DNA from: CAYVHU01 sp964451415
GTDB taxonomy: Bacteria; Pseudomonadota; Alphaproteobacteria; Rhodospirillales; Magnetovibrionaceae
Direction: 5' to 3'
Length of the DNA stretch: 64,000 nucleotides
Assembly (NCBI GenBank): GCA_964451415.1
Contig: CAYVHU010000005.1
Location: 122,039-186,038, forward strand
Position 1 is the first letter of the stretch. Every line of letters begins with the position of its first letter. A program made the translations under genes and the position numbers. The notes under the pieces are model-generated. The model was given only the letters and a program-made list of their open reading frames with translations. It did not search any database and was not told where the DNA came from. Positions 24,677 to 32,169 of this stretch are shown here, piece by piece.

Positions 24677-25145
24677 AATACGGCCTCTTCCACACCCTGG
24701 GCGGATAGAAGAAGACATCCCTTTCTAGGTCTCAGGAACGAAAGGCGTGTTTTTTTTGTGATATTGTGTTACAATCCGTAGCGCGTCGGTCCTTGGGGCC
24801 GGGCTTTGTTTTGGCGTGTCGCAAAATACCTAAGCCGCCTTTTTGCATATCCTTCGATTGCGCCTCGGCGTTCTTTCGGAAACCGATGGGACGCGCGGGA
24901 ACGCGTGGGGTCGTGTGTGGTCGATGGGTAGGGCAGGTTTTGAAGTTTTGCGAAACTCGTGTTTTGGGGGCTTCGAACGCACGTTTCGAGGGCTTCGCCG
25001 GTGCTTTCACCGGCCTTATTGATCACAGGTGCGAAAAACTGCGTGAAATTCACGGCGCGCGGTGGTCTTTTCTCTTTCACGGTCTTTGCATGGGGTAAAT
25101 ACCTAAACAGGCAAATGGCGGAAACTAGAAGTCAGAAGGCGACAA
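24677..25145. other. Long non-coding region upstream of carD
   Basis: 469 nt without a credible gene. TACAAT at 24770-24775 is a good -10 candidate, which would give carD a leader of about 360 nt; no clear -35 is seen. A segment near 24946-24994 contains GCGAAAC and GTTTCG as inverted parts. Nothing else is recognised. Confidence 0.4.
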
Positions 25146-25643
25146 ATGGCAGATAAAATGATGTTCAGCAGAGGTGATTTCGTGGTGTATCCGACGCATG
25201 GCGTCGGTCAGGTCGTTGGTGTTGAAAAACAGGAAATTGCGGGCCATTTCTTGAAGTTGTTCGTCATTTCATTCGAGCACGAGCGGATGACGTTGCGCGT
25301 TCCGGTCGAAAAAGCGACCAATTCAGGCTTGCGTAAGCTCAGTTCCAAAAAAATCATGGATGGTGCTCTTAGCACGCTCAAGGGTCGCGCCCGCGTCAAA
25401 CGCACCATGTGGAGCCGTCGCGCCCAGGAATACGAAGCCAAAATCAATTCCGGCGATCCGATTTCCATCGCCGAAGTGGTGCGCGACTTACACCGCCGTG
25501 CCGACCAACCGGACCAGTCGTTCTCGGAACGGCAAATCTACGAACAAGCCCTGGATCGTTTGGCCAGCGAAGTCGCCGCGGTCGAAAAAATTGATATGGA
25601 AAAAGCCCAAACCAAGTTGGAAAAACTGTTGATGGTTGCCTGA
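25146..25643 (+). CDS. carD: CarD-family transcriptional regulator
   Basis: RNA polymerase-binding regulator of 165 residues that stabilises the open complex, notably at rRNA and growth-linked promoters. The N-terminal Tudor-like RNA polymerase interaction domain is shown by FSRGDFVVYPTHGVGQVVGVEKQEI (near residue 5) and LRVPVEKATNSGLRKLSS; the C-terminal helical DNA-contact domain follows from WSRRAQEYEAKINSGD. It has an unusually long upstream non-coding region and converges with the M48 protease gene 17 nt away. Confidence 0.93.
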   Translation: MADKMMFSRGDFVVYPTHGVGQVVGVEKQEIAGHFLKLFVISFEHERMTLRVPVEKATNSGLRKLSSKKIMDGALSTLKGRARVKRTMWSRRAQEYEAKINSGDPISIAEVVRDLHRRADQPDQSFSERQIYEQALDRLASEVAAVEKIDMEKAQTKLEKLLMVA

Positions 25644-25660
25644 TAACGAAGGTTTGGTGA

Positions 25661-27148
25661 TTATTCGATTACCTTGAGTTTTTGCCCAAGGATAAGGGGC
25701 GCGCCGGGTTTTAAGCCGTTCAAGGCTTGAAACCATCGCGCCTTTCGTTTGGGAACGGCCATCATGGCGATCAACGTGCGGACGGTGGTGCCGGGGACGA
25801 CCTTCACGACACGCACGCGCATGGGCTGGACCGCTGCGATTTCCGCACGGCTTGGTGCGCGGAGGCTATAGGTGGTGCGCCGCAAGGCTACGTTGAGCCG
25901 TCTTGCGTCGCGCTCTGGAACGGTGAATTGAAACCGCCAGTAAGTGTTGTTGTTTTGTTTGATGACGATGCGCCGCACTTCCATCATGGTATGACCGCGG
26001 ATTGTTTCGCCATGTCCCGTTATGGCCGTCATGGCGTTGATATTCAACCATTCCACATCGTGCAAGGCAATATCGGGCATCCAGATGCGCTGTAAATAGC
26101 GTTCCATGCCGCCGGCTTCACGTACTTTTAGAACCGACGCTTGGGAGAATCTGATTGTTGCGCCCGATTTTTCGGTGGCGAGAACCAGAGCCGGTAAGTT
26201 GTGGATGGTGAAGGTTTGCGGAACCTTAAAACGAATGTTGAGTTTGGGATGAATAAATAGGGAGCCGCGCACCAAACCTTGTGACGGGTCGTCTCCGAAA
26301 AGAAGGCCGTCAATGTGTTTTAGGTATTCATCGGCATTGCGTTTGCGCGCGGATGTCCCGTTTGTGCGCGCCAGGGCGATGGCTTGCCGGATGCGGTCTG
26401 CGGTACGCGGATGGCTCGCCATCATCGAAGCGCCGCGTCCTTCACGGGTGGTGCGCCCGGCGCGTTCGGCCTCAAGGTTTTGATCGACACGCAGCTTTTT
26501 AAAGAAGCTCACCAAAGCGTAGGGGTCATACCCATTACGGGTCATGTAGCGTACGGCCAATCTATCGCTTTGGGATTCTTGTTCGCGCGAGTAGCTTTGC
26601 AATGCCAATTTGGCGCCCACGCCGGCCATATCCCGGCCTGCCTTGCCAAGGCCGGCGTCTTTGCTTAGCGTACCGAGAAGTTGAACGCCGATGTTGGCGG
26701 CGATAGCGGCGCTATAGCGTTGTGCGGCATGGCGCGCGCTGACGTGACCGATTTCATGGCCGAGCACACCCGCTAGTTCCGCCTCATCGCTGACCAGTCC
26801 CAGCAATCCACGCGTGACATAGACGAAGCCGCCGGGCAACGCGAAGGCGTTGACCTGGGGGGTGTTGAGCACCGTAAAACGCCACGGCAGATAGGGTCTT
26901 TCGGAACTGCGCGCCAGTTTTAGGCCTACATTACTGACATAGGCCGCAAGGGCTCTGTCACCGTAGATCCCTCCAAACTGTTTGATGACTTTCGGGTTTT
27001 CTTTTCGTGCGATGCGCAATTCTTGTTGCGGCGACATGAAAGCGGTAAAGCTTTGTTCCCCGGTCGCGGGGTTGGTCGAACAGCCTTGTAGTGCCAAGAC
27101 AACGGGCCAAAAAAGAAAAACTGCCGCAAAATGTTTCAGCATCATCAT
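25661..27148 (-). CDS. M48-family zinc metalloprotease lipoprotein (BepA/LoiP-like)
   Basis: Envelope protease of 495 residues. The N-terminal signal ends in a lipobox, ALQGC, so it is probably an outer-membrane-anchored lipoprotein. The zinc motif HEIGH (near residue 130) with the downstream glutamate region SQSDRLAVRYMTRNGYDP marks the M48 family. No TPR repeats are obvious; the C-terminal 50 residues (VKVVPGTTVRTLI to ILGQKLKVIE) look LysM-like. Its ATG overlaps the nuclease stop as ATGA; methionines two codons further on are alternative starts. Likely role: quality control of outer-membrane proteins. Confidence 0.9.
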   Translation of the reverse strand: MMMLKHFAAVFLFWPVVLALQGCSTNPATGEQSFTAFMSPQQELRIARKENPKVIKQFGGIYGDRALAAYVSNVGLKLARSSERPYLPWRFTVLNTPQVNAFALPGGFVYVTRGLLGLVSDEAELAGVLGHEIGHVSARHAAQRYSAAIAANIGVQLLGTLSKDAGLGKAGRDMAGVGAKLALQSYSREQESQSDRLAVRYMTRNGYDPYALVSFFKKLRVDQNLEAERAGRTTREGRGASMMASHPRTADRIRQAIALARTNGTSARKRNADEYLKHIDGLLFGDDPSQGLVRGSLFIHPKLNIRFKVPQTFTIHNLPALVLATEKSGATIRFSQASVLKVREAGGMERYLQRIWMPDIALHDVEWLNINAMTAITGHGETIRGHTMMEVRRIVIKQNNNTYWRFQFTVPERDARRLNVALRRTTYSLRAPSRAEIAAVQPMRVRVVKVVPGTTVRTLIAMMAVPKRKARWFQALNGLKPGAPLILGQKLKVIE

Positions 27149-27915
27149 GGCACTCTAGCCTGTTTTTTGATCATTTCCAGTCGTTCGGGATGGTCAATGA
27201 CGATCATGGGGCCGTTTTCCTGAAGCACCCAACCGCGCACCCGAATACGCTGACCCTTCAACGTCAATGGATTCAGGCCGCCGGCCAGGAATTTTTTTTT
27301 GTTACGGACGCTGATTTTAACGGTGAAATCATGGCGCCAATCGGCACCGAAATTCAGGTATATCCATTTTCCAACCTGCGCAACATCTTTGACCCGACCC
27401 TCGACAATTTGCAAGGTGTTGATGCTGCGACGAACATTTTGCGGGGTGCGTATGGCGTAACGCGCAAGCTTCCAAATCCCTCGTCCGGCGGCGCGTGCCT
27501 GACGTTCGCGCGCAAGCATCTCGGCGGCCAGCAACCGATTGTCCGACATCGTATAGACCCGCGCTAGGCCTGCCTTGAGAAGTGCGCCTTGAAGCCATAG
27601 GCCGTCGTCGGCACGCACCACTTGGGCAAGAAGGCGTCCGTACCGATCGTGAAGCTTCGTTTCCATATGAAGTTCCACGATGCGCTTGAGGATCAAGGAT
27701 GCCAGGAAGGCCTTGGCCCTTGGCGGCGCTTGAATGCCCACCAGGCGGACCTCGCGAGCATTGTTCAAAATTAAAGTCTCGCCATCAATGACGCCAACCA
27801 CTCGTGCCGTTTCGTCTCGGGACGGCACCAGGGGAAGCTCGCGCGGTCCGGCGGCCCAGCCCGATAACGGTGCTCCAAAGATGAAGATAAGGATAAAAGC
27901 GGTGATTCTTTCCAT
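27145..27915 (-). CDS. Exported thermonuclease-like (SNase-domain) protein
   Basis: Protein of 256 residues with a signal peptide (ITAFILIFIFGAPLSGWAAG). The staphylococcal nuclease-like domain spans about residues 38-150: VVGVIDGETLILNNAREVRLVGIQAP, then KLHDRYGRLLAQV and ALLKAGLARVY. Catalytic Arg and Glu positions of SNase are not fully conserved (the segment reads RLVGIQAPP rather than RLxGIDTPE), so nuclease activity is uncertain. A C-terminal beta-rich part of about 90 residues follows. It is translationally coupled to the M48 lipoprotease. Confidence 0.82.
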   Translation of the reverse strand: MERITAFILIFIFGAPLSGWAAGPRELPLVPSRDETARVVGVIDGETLILNNAREVRLVGIQAPPRAKAFLASLILKRIVELHMETKLHDRYGRLLAQVVRADDGLWLQGALLKAGLARVYTMSDNRLLAAEMLARERQARAAGRGIWKLARYAIRTPQNVRRSINTLQIVEGRVKDVAQVGKWIYLNFGADWRHDFTVKISVRNKKKFLAGGLNPLTLKGQRIRVRGWVLQENGPMIVIDHPERLEMIKKQARVP

Positions 27916-27969
27916 TGGCTTGATATGATCTTGCTGCGAGGAGCTTTTTCGGGTTCAGGAGGCCATGTG

Positions 27970-28941
27970 ATGGATAGGGACGGAAAAGGTGATCTTTATC
28001 CACTCACCAAACCCTATAAAAGCGGAAAATTGACGGTTGGCGAAGGTCATTGTCTGTATTTTGAACTGTCGGGCAACCCCTACGGCTTGCCGGTTATCTG
28101 CCTGCACGGCGGACCGGGAGCGGGTTGTACGCCCGCGCAGCGATGCTCCTTCGACCCCGGAGGCTATCATGTTATTTTGTTCGACCAACGCGGCAGTGGG
28201 CGTTCTACGCCCTACGCCAGCACGACGGCCAATACCACTACGCACCTGATGGAGGATATGGAAAAGCTGCGCGTGCACCTTGGCATTGAGCGCTGGCTGC
28301 TCGCGGGGGGGTCGTGGGGTTCGACGCTGGCGCTGGCGTACGGCGTTAATTATCCGCAACGATGCCTGGGTTTTTTGTTGCGTGGCGTGTTTCTTGGCAG
28401 TGCGCGTGAAATAGACTGGTTTATGCACGGCATGGGCAGAATCTTTCCCGAAGCCCATGCCGATTTTTCCGCCCATGTCGGTGGATTGCAGGGCGATGCG
28501 CTGATTGCGGCCTATCGTAAGCGTTTGTTCGATGCTGATCCCGCACGCCACCTGCCCGCCGCGCGCGCTTGGGCGCGTTATGAATGTCGATGTTCGAGTT
28601 TGCATCTCCAGGATTTTTCCATGAGTGGAAAAGCGTTTGATACCTATGCACTGAGTTTGGCGCGCATTGAGGCACATTATATCATGAACCGCTGTTTCCT
28701 GCGTTCCGGTGAAATTATGGAACGCCTTCCCGCCATACGCGCGCGACCGGCAATCATTGTTCAAGGGCGCTATGATATGGTTTGTCCGATCGAAACCGCG
28801 TATCGCCTGAATTCACAATGGCCCAATAGCCAACTTGTGATCGTGCCGGACGCCGGACACTCAAGCATGGAGCCGGGAATCGCCCAAGCTCTGCGTTTCG
28901 GCGCGGACGCTCTTTTGGATAGATTTGCGAAAGAATATTGA
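27970..28941 (+). CDS. pip: Proline iminopeptidase
   Basis: Alpha/beta-hydrolase that removes N-terminal proline from peptides; 323 residues. Family features: oxyanion segment LHGGPGAGCTP near residue 46, FDQRGSGRSTPYA near 75, the nucleophile elbow GGSWGSTLAL with catalytic Ser near 113, the Asp in GRYDMVCP and the His in AGHSS near the C-terminus. ATG 27970 has a full AGGAGG 7 nt upstream, which rules out the longer ORF. The gene is divergent from the nuclease/protease pair. Confidence 0.94.
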   Translation: MDRDGKGDLYPLTKPYKSGKLTVGEGHCLYFELSGNPYGLPVICLHGGPGAGCTPAQRCSFDPGGYHVILFDQRGSGRSTPYASTTANTTTHLMEDMEKLRVHLGIERWLLAGGSWGSTLALAYGVNYPQRCLGFLLRGVFLGSAREIDWFMHGMGRIFPEAHADFSAHVGGLQGDALIAAYRKRLFDADPARHLPAARAWARYECRCSSLHLQDFSMSGKAFDTYALSLARIEAHYIMNRCFLRSGEIMERLPAIRARPAIIVQGRYDMVCPIETAYRLNSQWPNSQLVIVPDAGHSSMEPGIAQALRFGADALLDRFAKEY

Positions 28942-28996
28942 TTCGCAATACTTTTTCGCCTCTAATGAACACGAGCGTTAAGGGGGGGGTCCGTCC

Positions 28997-29575
28997 ATGT
29001 TTTGTTTCCGCCTTTGTCGGCGTATGTTCGGCGCAACGGTTTTTGCTGCCATGACGCTGACGGGGATGTTGGGTGTTGCATCGATTTCCCCCCAAACGGC
29101 AATGGCGCAGGCGGCGAGGCAACCAAAGGGGGATGACGATCCGGCGTTGGTCTCTGTTGTGCTGGGAAATTACGACTGGAATCGACAAAAAGAAGAAGGC
29201 GTTGAAGCGCGAATTGAATACCGTTTCAACAAGAAGTTCTTCGGTCTGTTCAAGCCGTTTATCGCTGCGGCCATGACCAATAGCTCCAACAGTTTTTTAC
29301 TGGGCGCGGGCATTTTGGTGGACGTGCCGATCGGCAGGCACTTTGTGCTTACGCCCAGTTTTGCGCCGCACTACTATAACGGCGGCAATAAGAAACTGGA
29401 TTTGGACTATGCGTTGGAGTTTCGATCCCAATTGGAATTGGCATACCGCTTCGACAATCTTAGTCGTTTAGGGGTTGCGGTGTCACACTATTCCAACGCC
29501 AGCCTGGGCAAGACAAATCCAGGCACAGAATCGGCGCTATTGTATTATTCCGTTCCCGTGAGTTTTTTCAAATAA
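28997..29575 (+). CDS. pagL: PagL-type acyloxyacyl hydrolase (lipid A 3-O-deacylase)
   Basis: Outer-membrane beta-barrel enzyme that removes the 3-O acyl chain of lipid A. The 192-residue protein has a signal peptide ending near AMAQA, then alternating strands. The catalytic set of Pseudomonas PagL (His, Ser two residues on, Glu fourteen residues on) is reproduced exactly: SHYSNAS then GTES, with Glu 14 residues after His. It ends in a C-terminal aromatic residue region (VPVSFFK) suitable for barrel insertion. AGGGGGG precedes the ATG. The tRNA-Arg gene follows. Confidence 0.88.
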   Translation: MFCFRLCRRMFGATVFAAMTLTGMLGVASISPQTAMAQAARQPKGDDDPALVSVVLGNYDWNRQKEEGVEARIEYRFNKKFFGLFKPFIAAAMTNSSNSFLLGAGILVDVPIGRHFVLTPSFAPHYYNGGNKKLDLDYALEFRSQLELAYRFDNLSRLGVAVSHYSNASLGKTNPGTESALLYYSVPVSFFK

Positions 29576-29653
29576 CGCAAAACCCTCGTTTCGTGCCCCA
29601 TCTTTCATGGTATAAACCGACCGGATTTCGGGCCTGACCCGAAGCGAAGCGTT

Positions 29654-29730
29654 GCGCCCGTAGCTCAGCAGGATAGAGCACCAGATTCCTAATCTGGGGG
29701 TCGTGGGTTCAAATCCCGCCGGGCGCACCA
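29654..29730 (+). tRNA. tRNA-Arg (anticodon CCT)
   Basis: Acceptor arms GCGCCCG / CGGGCGC, D stem GCTC/GAGC, anticodon stem CCAGA/TCTGG with loop TTCCTAA (anticodon CCT, reading AGG), T arm GTGGG-TTCAAAT-CCCGC, discriminator A and an encoded CCA. Confidence 0.97.
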
Positions 29731-29755
29731 TTCTTTTCTATGGTTTCTCAGCAAC

Positions 29756-29784
29756 AAAAACCCCCGCCAAAAATTGACGGGGGT
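29756..29784 (-). terminator. Rho-independent terminator for grxD
   Basis: Minus strand: CCCCCGTCA and TGGCGGGGG form a stem around ATTTT, followed by TTTTTG. The + strand side lacks a T-run, so it serves the minus-strand glutaredoxin gene rather than the tRNA. Confidence 0.85.
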
Positions 29785-29817
29785 CTGTGATCGTTGAAAG
29801 GGACAAAGCAATGGCCT

Positions 29818-30156
29818 TTAGGCTGCCTTAAATTCAATGCCTTTGTCCGTAAAAAGCTTTTGCAGTTCGCCTGTTTCAAACATTTCCTTGATGATATCGC
29901 AACCGCCGACAAATTCACCCTTCACATAGAGTTGCGGGATGGTCGGCCAGCTTGAGAATTCCTTGATGCCTTCGCGAACGCCCATGTCCTGGAGGACATC
30001 GACGCCCTTGAATTTCACTTGCATCTGGGTCAGCGCCCCGACCACGGCGGCGGAGAAGCCGCACTGTGGGAACATGGGGTTGCCCTTCATGAAAAGGACG
30101 ACGTCACTGTCGTTCAGTTCATCTTGGATTTGTTTGAATACGGCTTCATTGCTCAT
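29818..30156 (-). CDS. grxD: Monothiol glutaredoxin (Grx4/GrxD family)
   Basis: Iron-sulfur-binding glutaredoxin, 112 residues from ATG 30156, where family members begin (MSNEAVFKQIQDEL). The active site is CGFS in FPQCGFSA, near residue 30, with the glutathione-binding WPTIPQLYVKGEFVGGCDI segment. These proteins hold a 2Fe-2S cluster with glutathione and commonly pair with BolA. The bolA gene is 1.8 kb away on the same strand, separated by two + strand genes. Confidence 0.94.
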   Translation of the reverse strand: MSNEAVFKQIQDELNDSDVVLFMKGNPMFPQCGFSAAVVGALTQMQVKFKGVDVLQDMGVREGIKEFSSWPTIPQLYVKGEFVGGCDIIKEMFETGELQKLFTDKGIEFKAA

Positions 30157-30500
30157 GGGTCTGTAACCTTTGCCTTCGCGGCCCGTTTGCACGGTAACGC
30201 GTCGCCGCGAAAGGACGGATCCTCGCCAACGGCGTTGTTTCATATTTTCGCTGTAATTGTGAAAGATATGGGGGCGGATCGTCGGCTGTCAACATGCACC
30301 CGCTTCGAGGGGGGGGCTCTTGCCGCGGGATACCCCTTTCACGAGAACGTCACACGAATAAAACATAAATAAGTTGTGAACCGTTTTGCTCTAATGCTAA
30401 ATTGTATTTGTTATAAACAACCCGCATAAAGCGTATCAAAACGGCTATGAAACCCTTGCCGGGTGGCCGCCAACCTTCATTGAACTCGTGGAGACACCCT
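30157..30500. other. Divergent intergenic region between grxD and the 176-residue unknown
   Basis: 344 nt expected to carry both promoters. An AT-rich part at 30360-30430 holds TTGTTATAAACAA (30408-30420), a near-perfect inverted repeat. No ORF with credible coding features and no terminator were seen. Confidence 0.4.
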
Positions 30501-31031
30501 ATGCCCCTTGCCATGATCAAATCGAAATTGCCGAAAAAGAATCAACTCAAGAAAATGAGCCGCGATGAGCGCGTTGCGGCCGAGTTGGAAATTGCTGCCG
30601 AAATCGGTATCCACCACAGAGGCGACATGCCTATGGGGAAAAAATTCCGCACGTCGCGAACGACCATGCGCGAAGCGACCTTGGTCGGCGTGAAAAAGCC
30701 CTCCGATCGAGTAATGAGGCGTAACGACACGGATGTACAGCCAGGATCTCTGTCGATCGGCGATCCGACGCAAATCGCGAAATTGCCGTTGTATGAGCCG
30801 GAGCTTCTGGAACGGCAGATTCTTGCCCAAGTAGAACGGATGGAGGACATGGGCGAGCGTGCCTTTGCCGCCGTGGCCCGCCAAGTCCTGCCGCAACTGG
30901 GTGCGTTAAGTGTGTTGGGCAAGCCAAGCCGGCGGATGGAAGCGGTTCGCGCCGCCCTGTCCAAGCGCATGTTCAGCGACAAGGCCCTGAGTGCGATGGA
31001 ACGCAGCAAAAGTGGCGGGATTAAAGGTTGA
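30501..31031 (+). CDS. Unknown basic protein, 176 residues
   Basis: No family recognised. ATG 30501 has GGAG 7 nt upstream, which supports it over the longer frame from 30447. The N-terminal 60 residues are rich in Lys/Arg (KSKLPKKNQLKKMSRDERV, then MGKKFRTSRTTMREA), the middle contains a Pro/Leu-rich stretch, and the C-terminal half is predicted helical (PELLERQILAQVERMEDMGERAF). There is no signal peptide and no membrane segment. It precedes the beta/gamma-crystallin-like gene by 45 nt and is probably co-transcribed with it. It could bind nucleic acid or act as a partner of its neighbour. Confidence 0.75.
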   Translation: MPLAMIKSKLPKKNQLKKMSRDERVAAELEIAAEIGIHHRGDMPMGKKFRTSRTTMREATLVGVKKPSDRVMRRNDTDVQPGSLSIGDPTQIAKLPLYEPELLERQILAQVERMEDMGERAFAAVARQVLPQLGALSVLGKPSRRMEAVRAALSKRMFSDKALSAMERSKSGGIKG

Positions 31032-31076
31032 GGTCGTCCCCCTTTCCAACACACAGTTTGACACCAGGAGGGAACC

Positions 31077-31913
31077 ATGACGGTTTTCGGAGAATTTTTT
31101 GAACACAACAACTTCGGCGGCGCGAACTATTCGGCGGAATTGACAAACAACTGGCGCTATTGGTGGGTGAAATTTGGCTCGAACCTGCGCAATGAGGTTT
31201 CCTCCATGCGCGCGCGCGCCTACGGCGGTCGCAGCGGAAATGCGTATGGTTTCACGCGAAACGACTTTCTCGGCGACATGGCGACGCTGAACATGGGGGA
31301 AGGTTGGACGTGCTGGTGGAGTTCGCTGGGCGGCGACATGAACGACGATATCGAATCCGGTTTGTTGATCAATCGCAGCGCCAGTGAGACGGAACTCAAC
31401 ATGAACGACCTGCTGCGCGACGCCTTTCGTGACGCCTTTGATGCGGCAACGAACGGGACGCAGGTCAGCCGCGCCGGCGATCCCAAAATTTATTCGGTAT
31501 TCTGGCCCAGTTGGGATGGCAGCCGTAAATTCGTGCGCATTGAACAGAACATGAGCGTCGCCTTGGACTGGTGGTGGGACTATGACGCTCAGGTGCAGTA
31601 CGACATTTATTTCTATGTGTCCGGCGGTCAGGTTCACGCCTATGTTGCGCGCACCCGCACCTGGGTTGAGGGCGGTATTTTTTCCGGCTCCATCAATGAT
31701 GAATTGCACCCGAAGATGGCGGATGGCGCGGATGACCTTGACGATCAACTCGACAGCGGCCTGGGCTTGCTGAATTTGCTCGGGGCCTTCGCCGGCGGTT
31801 TCGACAGTGTGTACTTGTTGCCGGGAAATCCGCCCAGCATGACGCCGCCGTCAAGCAACGCCGGTCGTCAGGGGTCGGCTTACGAAAATTCAACGGTCGT
31901 GTTGACGACCTGA
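31077..31913 (+). CDS. Protein with beta/gamma-crystallin-like Greek-key motifs
   Basis: Protein of 278 residues without a signal peptide. The first 105 residues contain two matches to the crystallin Greek-key signature (aromatic, four residues, aromatic, any, Gly): FEHNNFGG (near residue 8) and FTRNDFLG (near 61). Each is followed by a polar Ser-containing loop (RNEVSS and NDDIES) resembling the (N/D)(N/D)xx(S/T)S calcium site, though with one substitution each. The rest is Trp/Tyr-rich and ends in a disordered Pro/Ser tail; I do not recognise it. AGGAGG precedes the ATG. Calcium binding is possible but the substituted loops make it uncertain. It ends 1 nt before the convergent bolA stop. 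Confidence 0.7.
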   Translation: MTVFGEFFEHNNFGGANYSAELTNNWRYWWVKFGSNLRNEVSSMRARAYGGRSGNAYGFTRNDFLGDMATLNMGEGWTCWWSSLGGDMNDDIESGLLINRSASETELNMNDLLRDAFRDAFDAATNGTQVSRAGDPKIYSVFWPSWDGSRKFVRIEQNMSVALDWWWDYDAQVQYDIYFYVSGGQVHAYVARTRTWVEGGIFSGSINDELHPKMADGADDLDDQLDSGLGLLNLLGAFAGGFDSVYLLPGNPPSMTPPSSNAGRQGSAYENSTVVLTT

Positions 31914-31914
31914 T

Positions 31915-32157
31915 TCAGGCGGCATCTTCCGGCGCGGAGGTCTGTAAACCCAAGGCGTGCAATTGCTGATCCATACTGCCTTGCAGTGCGGCGTACACCA
32001 TCTGGTGTTGTTGCACCCGGGACTTGCCGATGAAGGCTTTGGAGACGATGCGGGCGGCGTAGTGATTGCCGTCGCCGCGCAAGTCTTCGATATGAACCTC
32101 GGCGTCGGGTAGGCCCTGCTTGATCAGGCGTTCGATTTCTGCGGCTTCCATGGCCAT
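31915..32157 (-). CDS. bolA: BolA-family protein
   Basis: Small class II KH-fold protein, 80 residues. The conserved signature FIGKSRVQQHQMVYAAL is present with the His that can share an Fe-S cluster with a monothiol glutaredoxin. AGGAG lies 6 nt before ATG 32157. It follows purL by 12 nt in transcription, so it belongs to the purine cluster. Its usual partner grxD is nearby but not adjacent. Confidence 0.93.
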   Translation of the reverse strand: MAMEAAEIERLIKQGLPDAEVHIEDLRGDGNHYAARIVSKAFIGKSRVQQHQMVYAALQGSMDQQLHALGLQTSAPEDAA

Positions 32158-32169
32158 GGGAGGCTCCTT

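Noticed and set aside
29731..29790. The hairpin after tRNA-Arg as a tRNA terminator
   Set aside because: Only the minus-strand side has a T-run, so it belongs to grxD.
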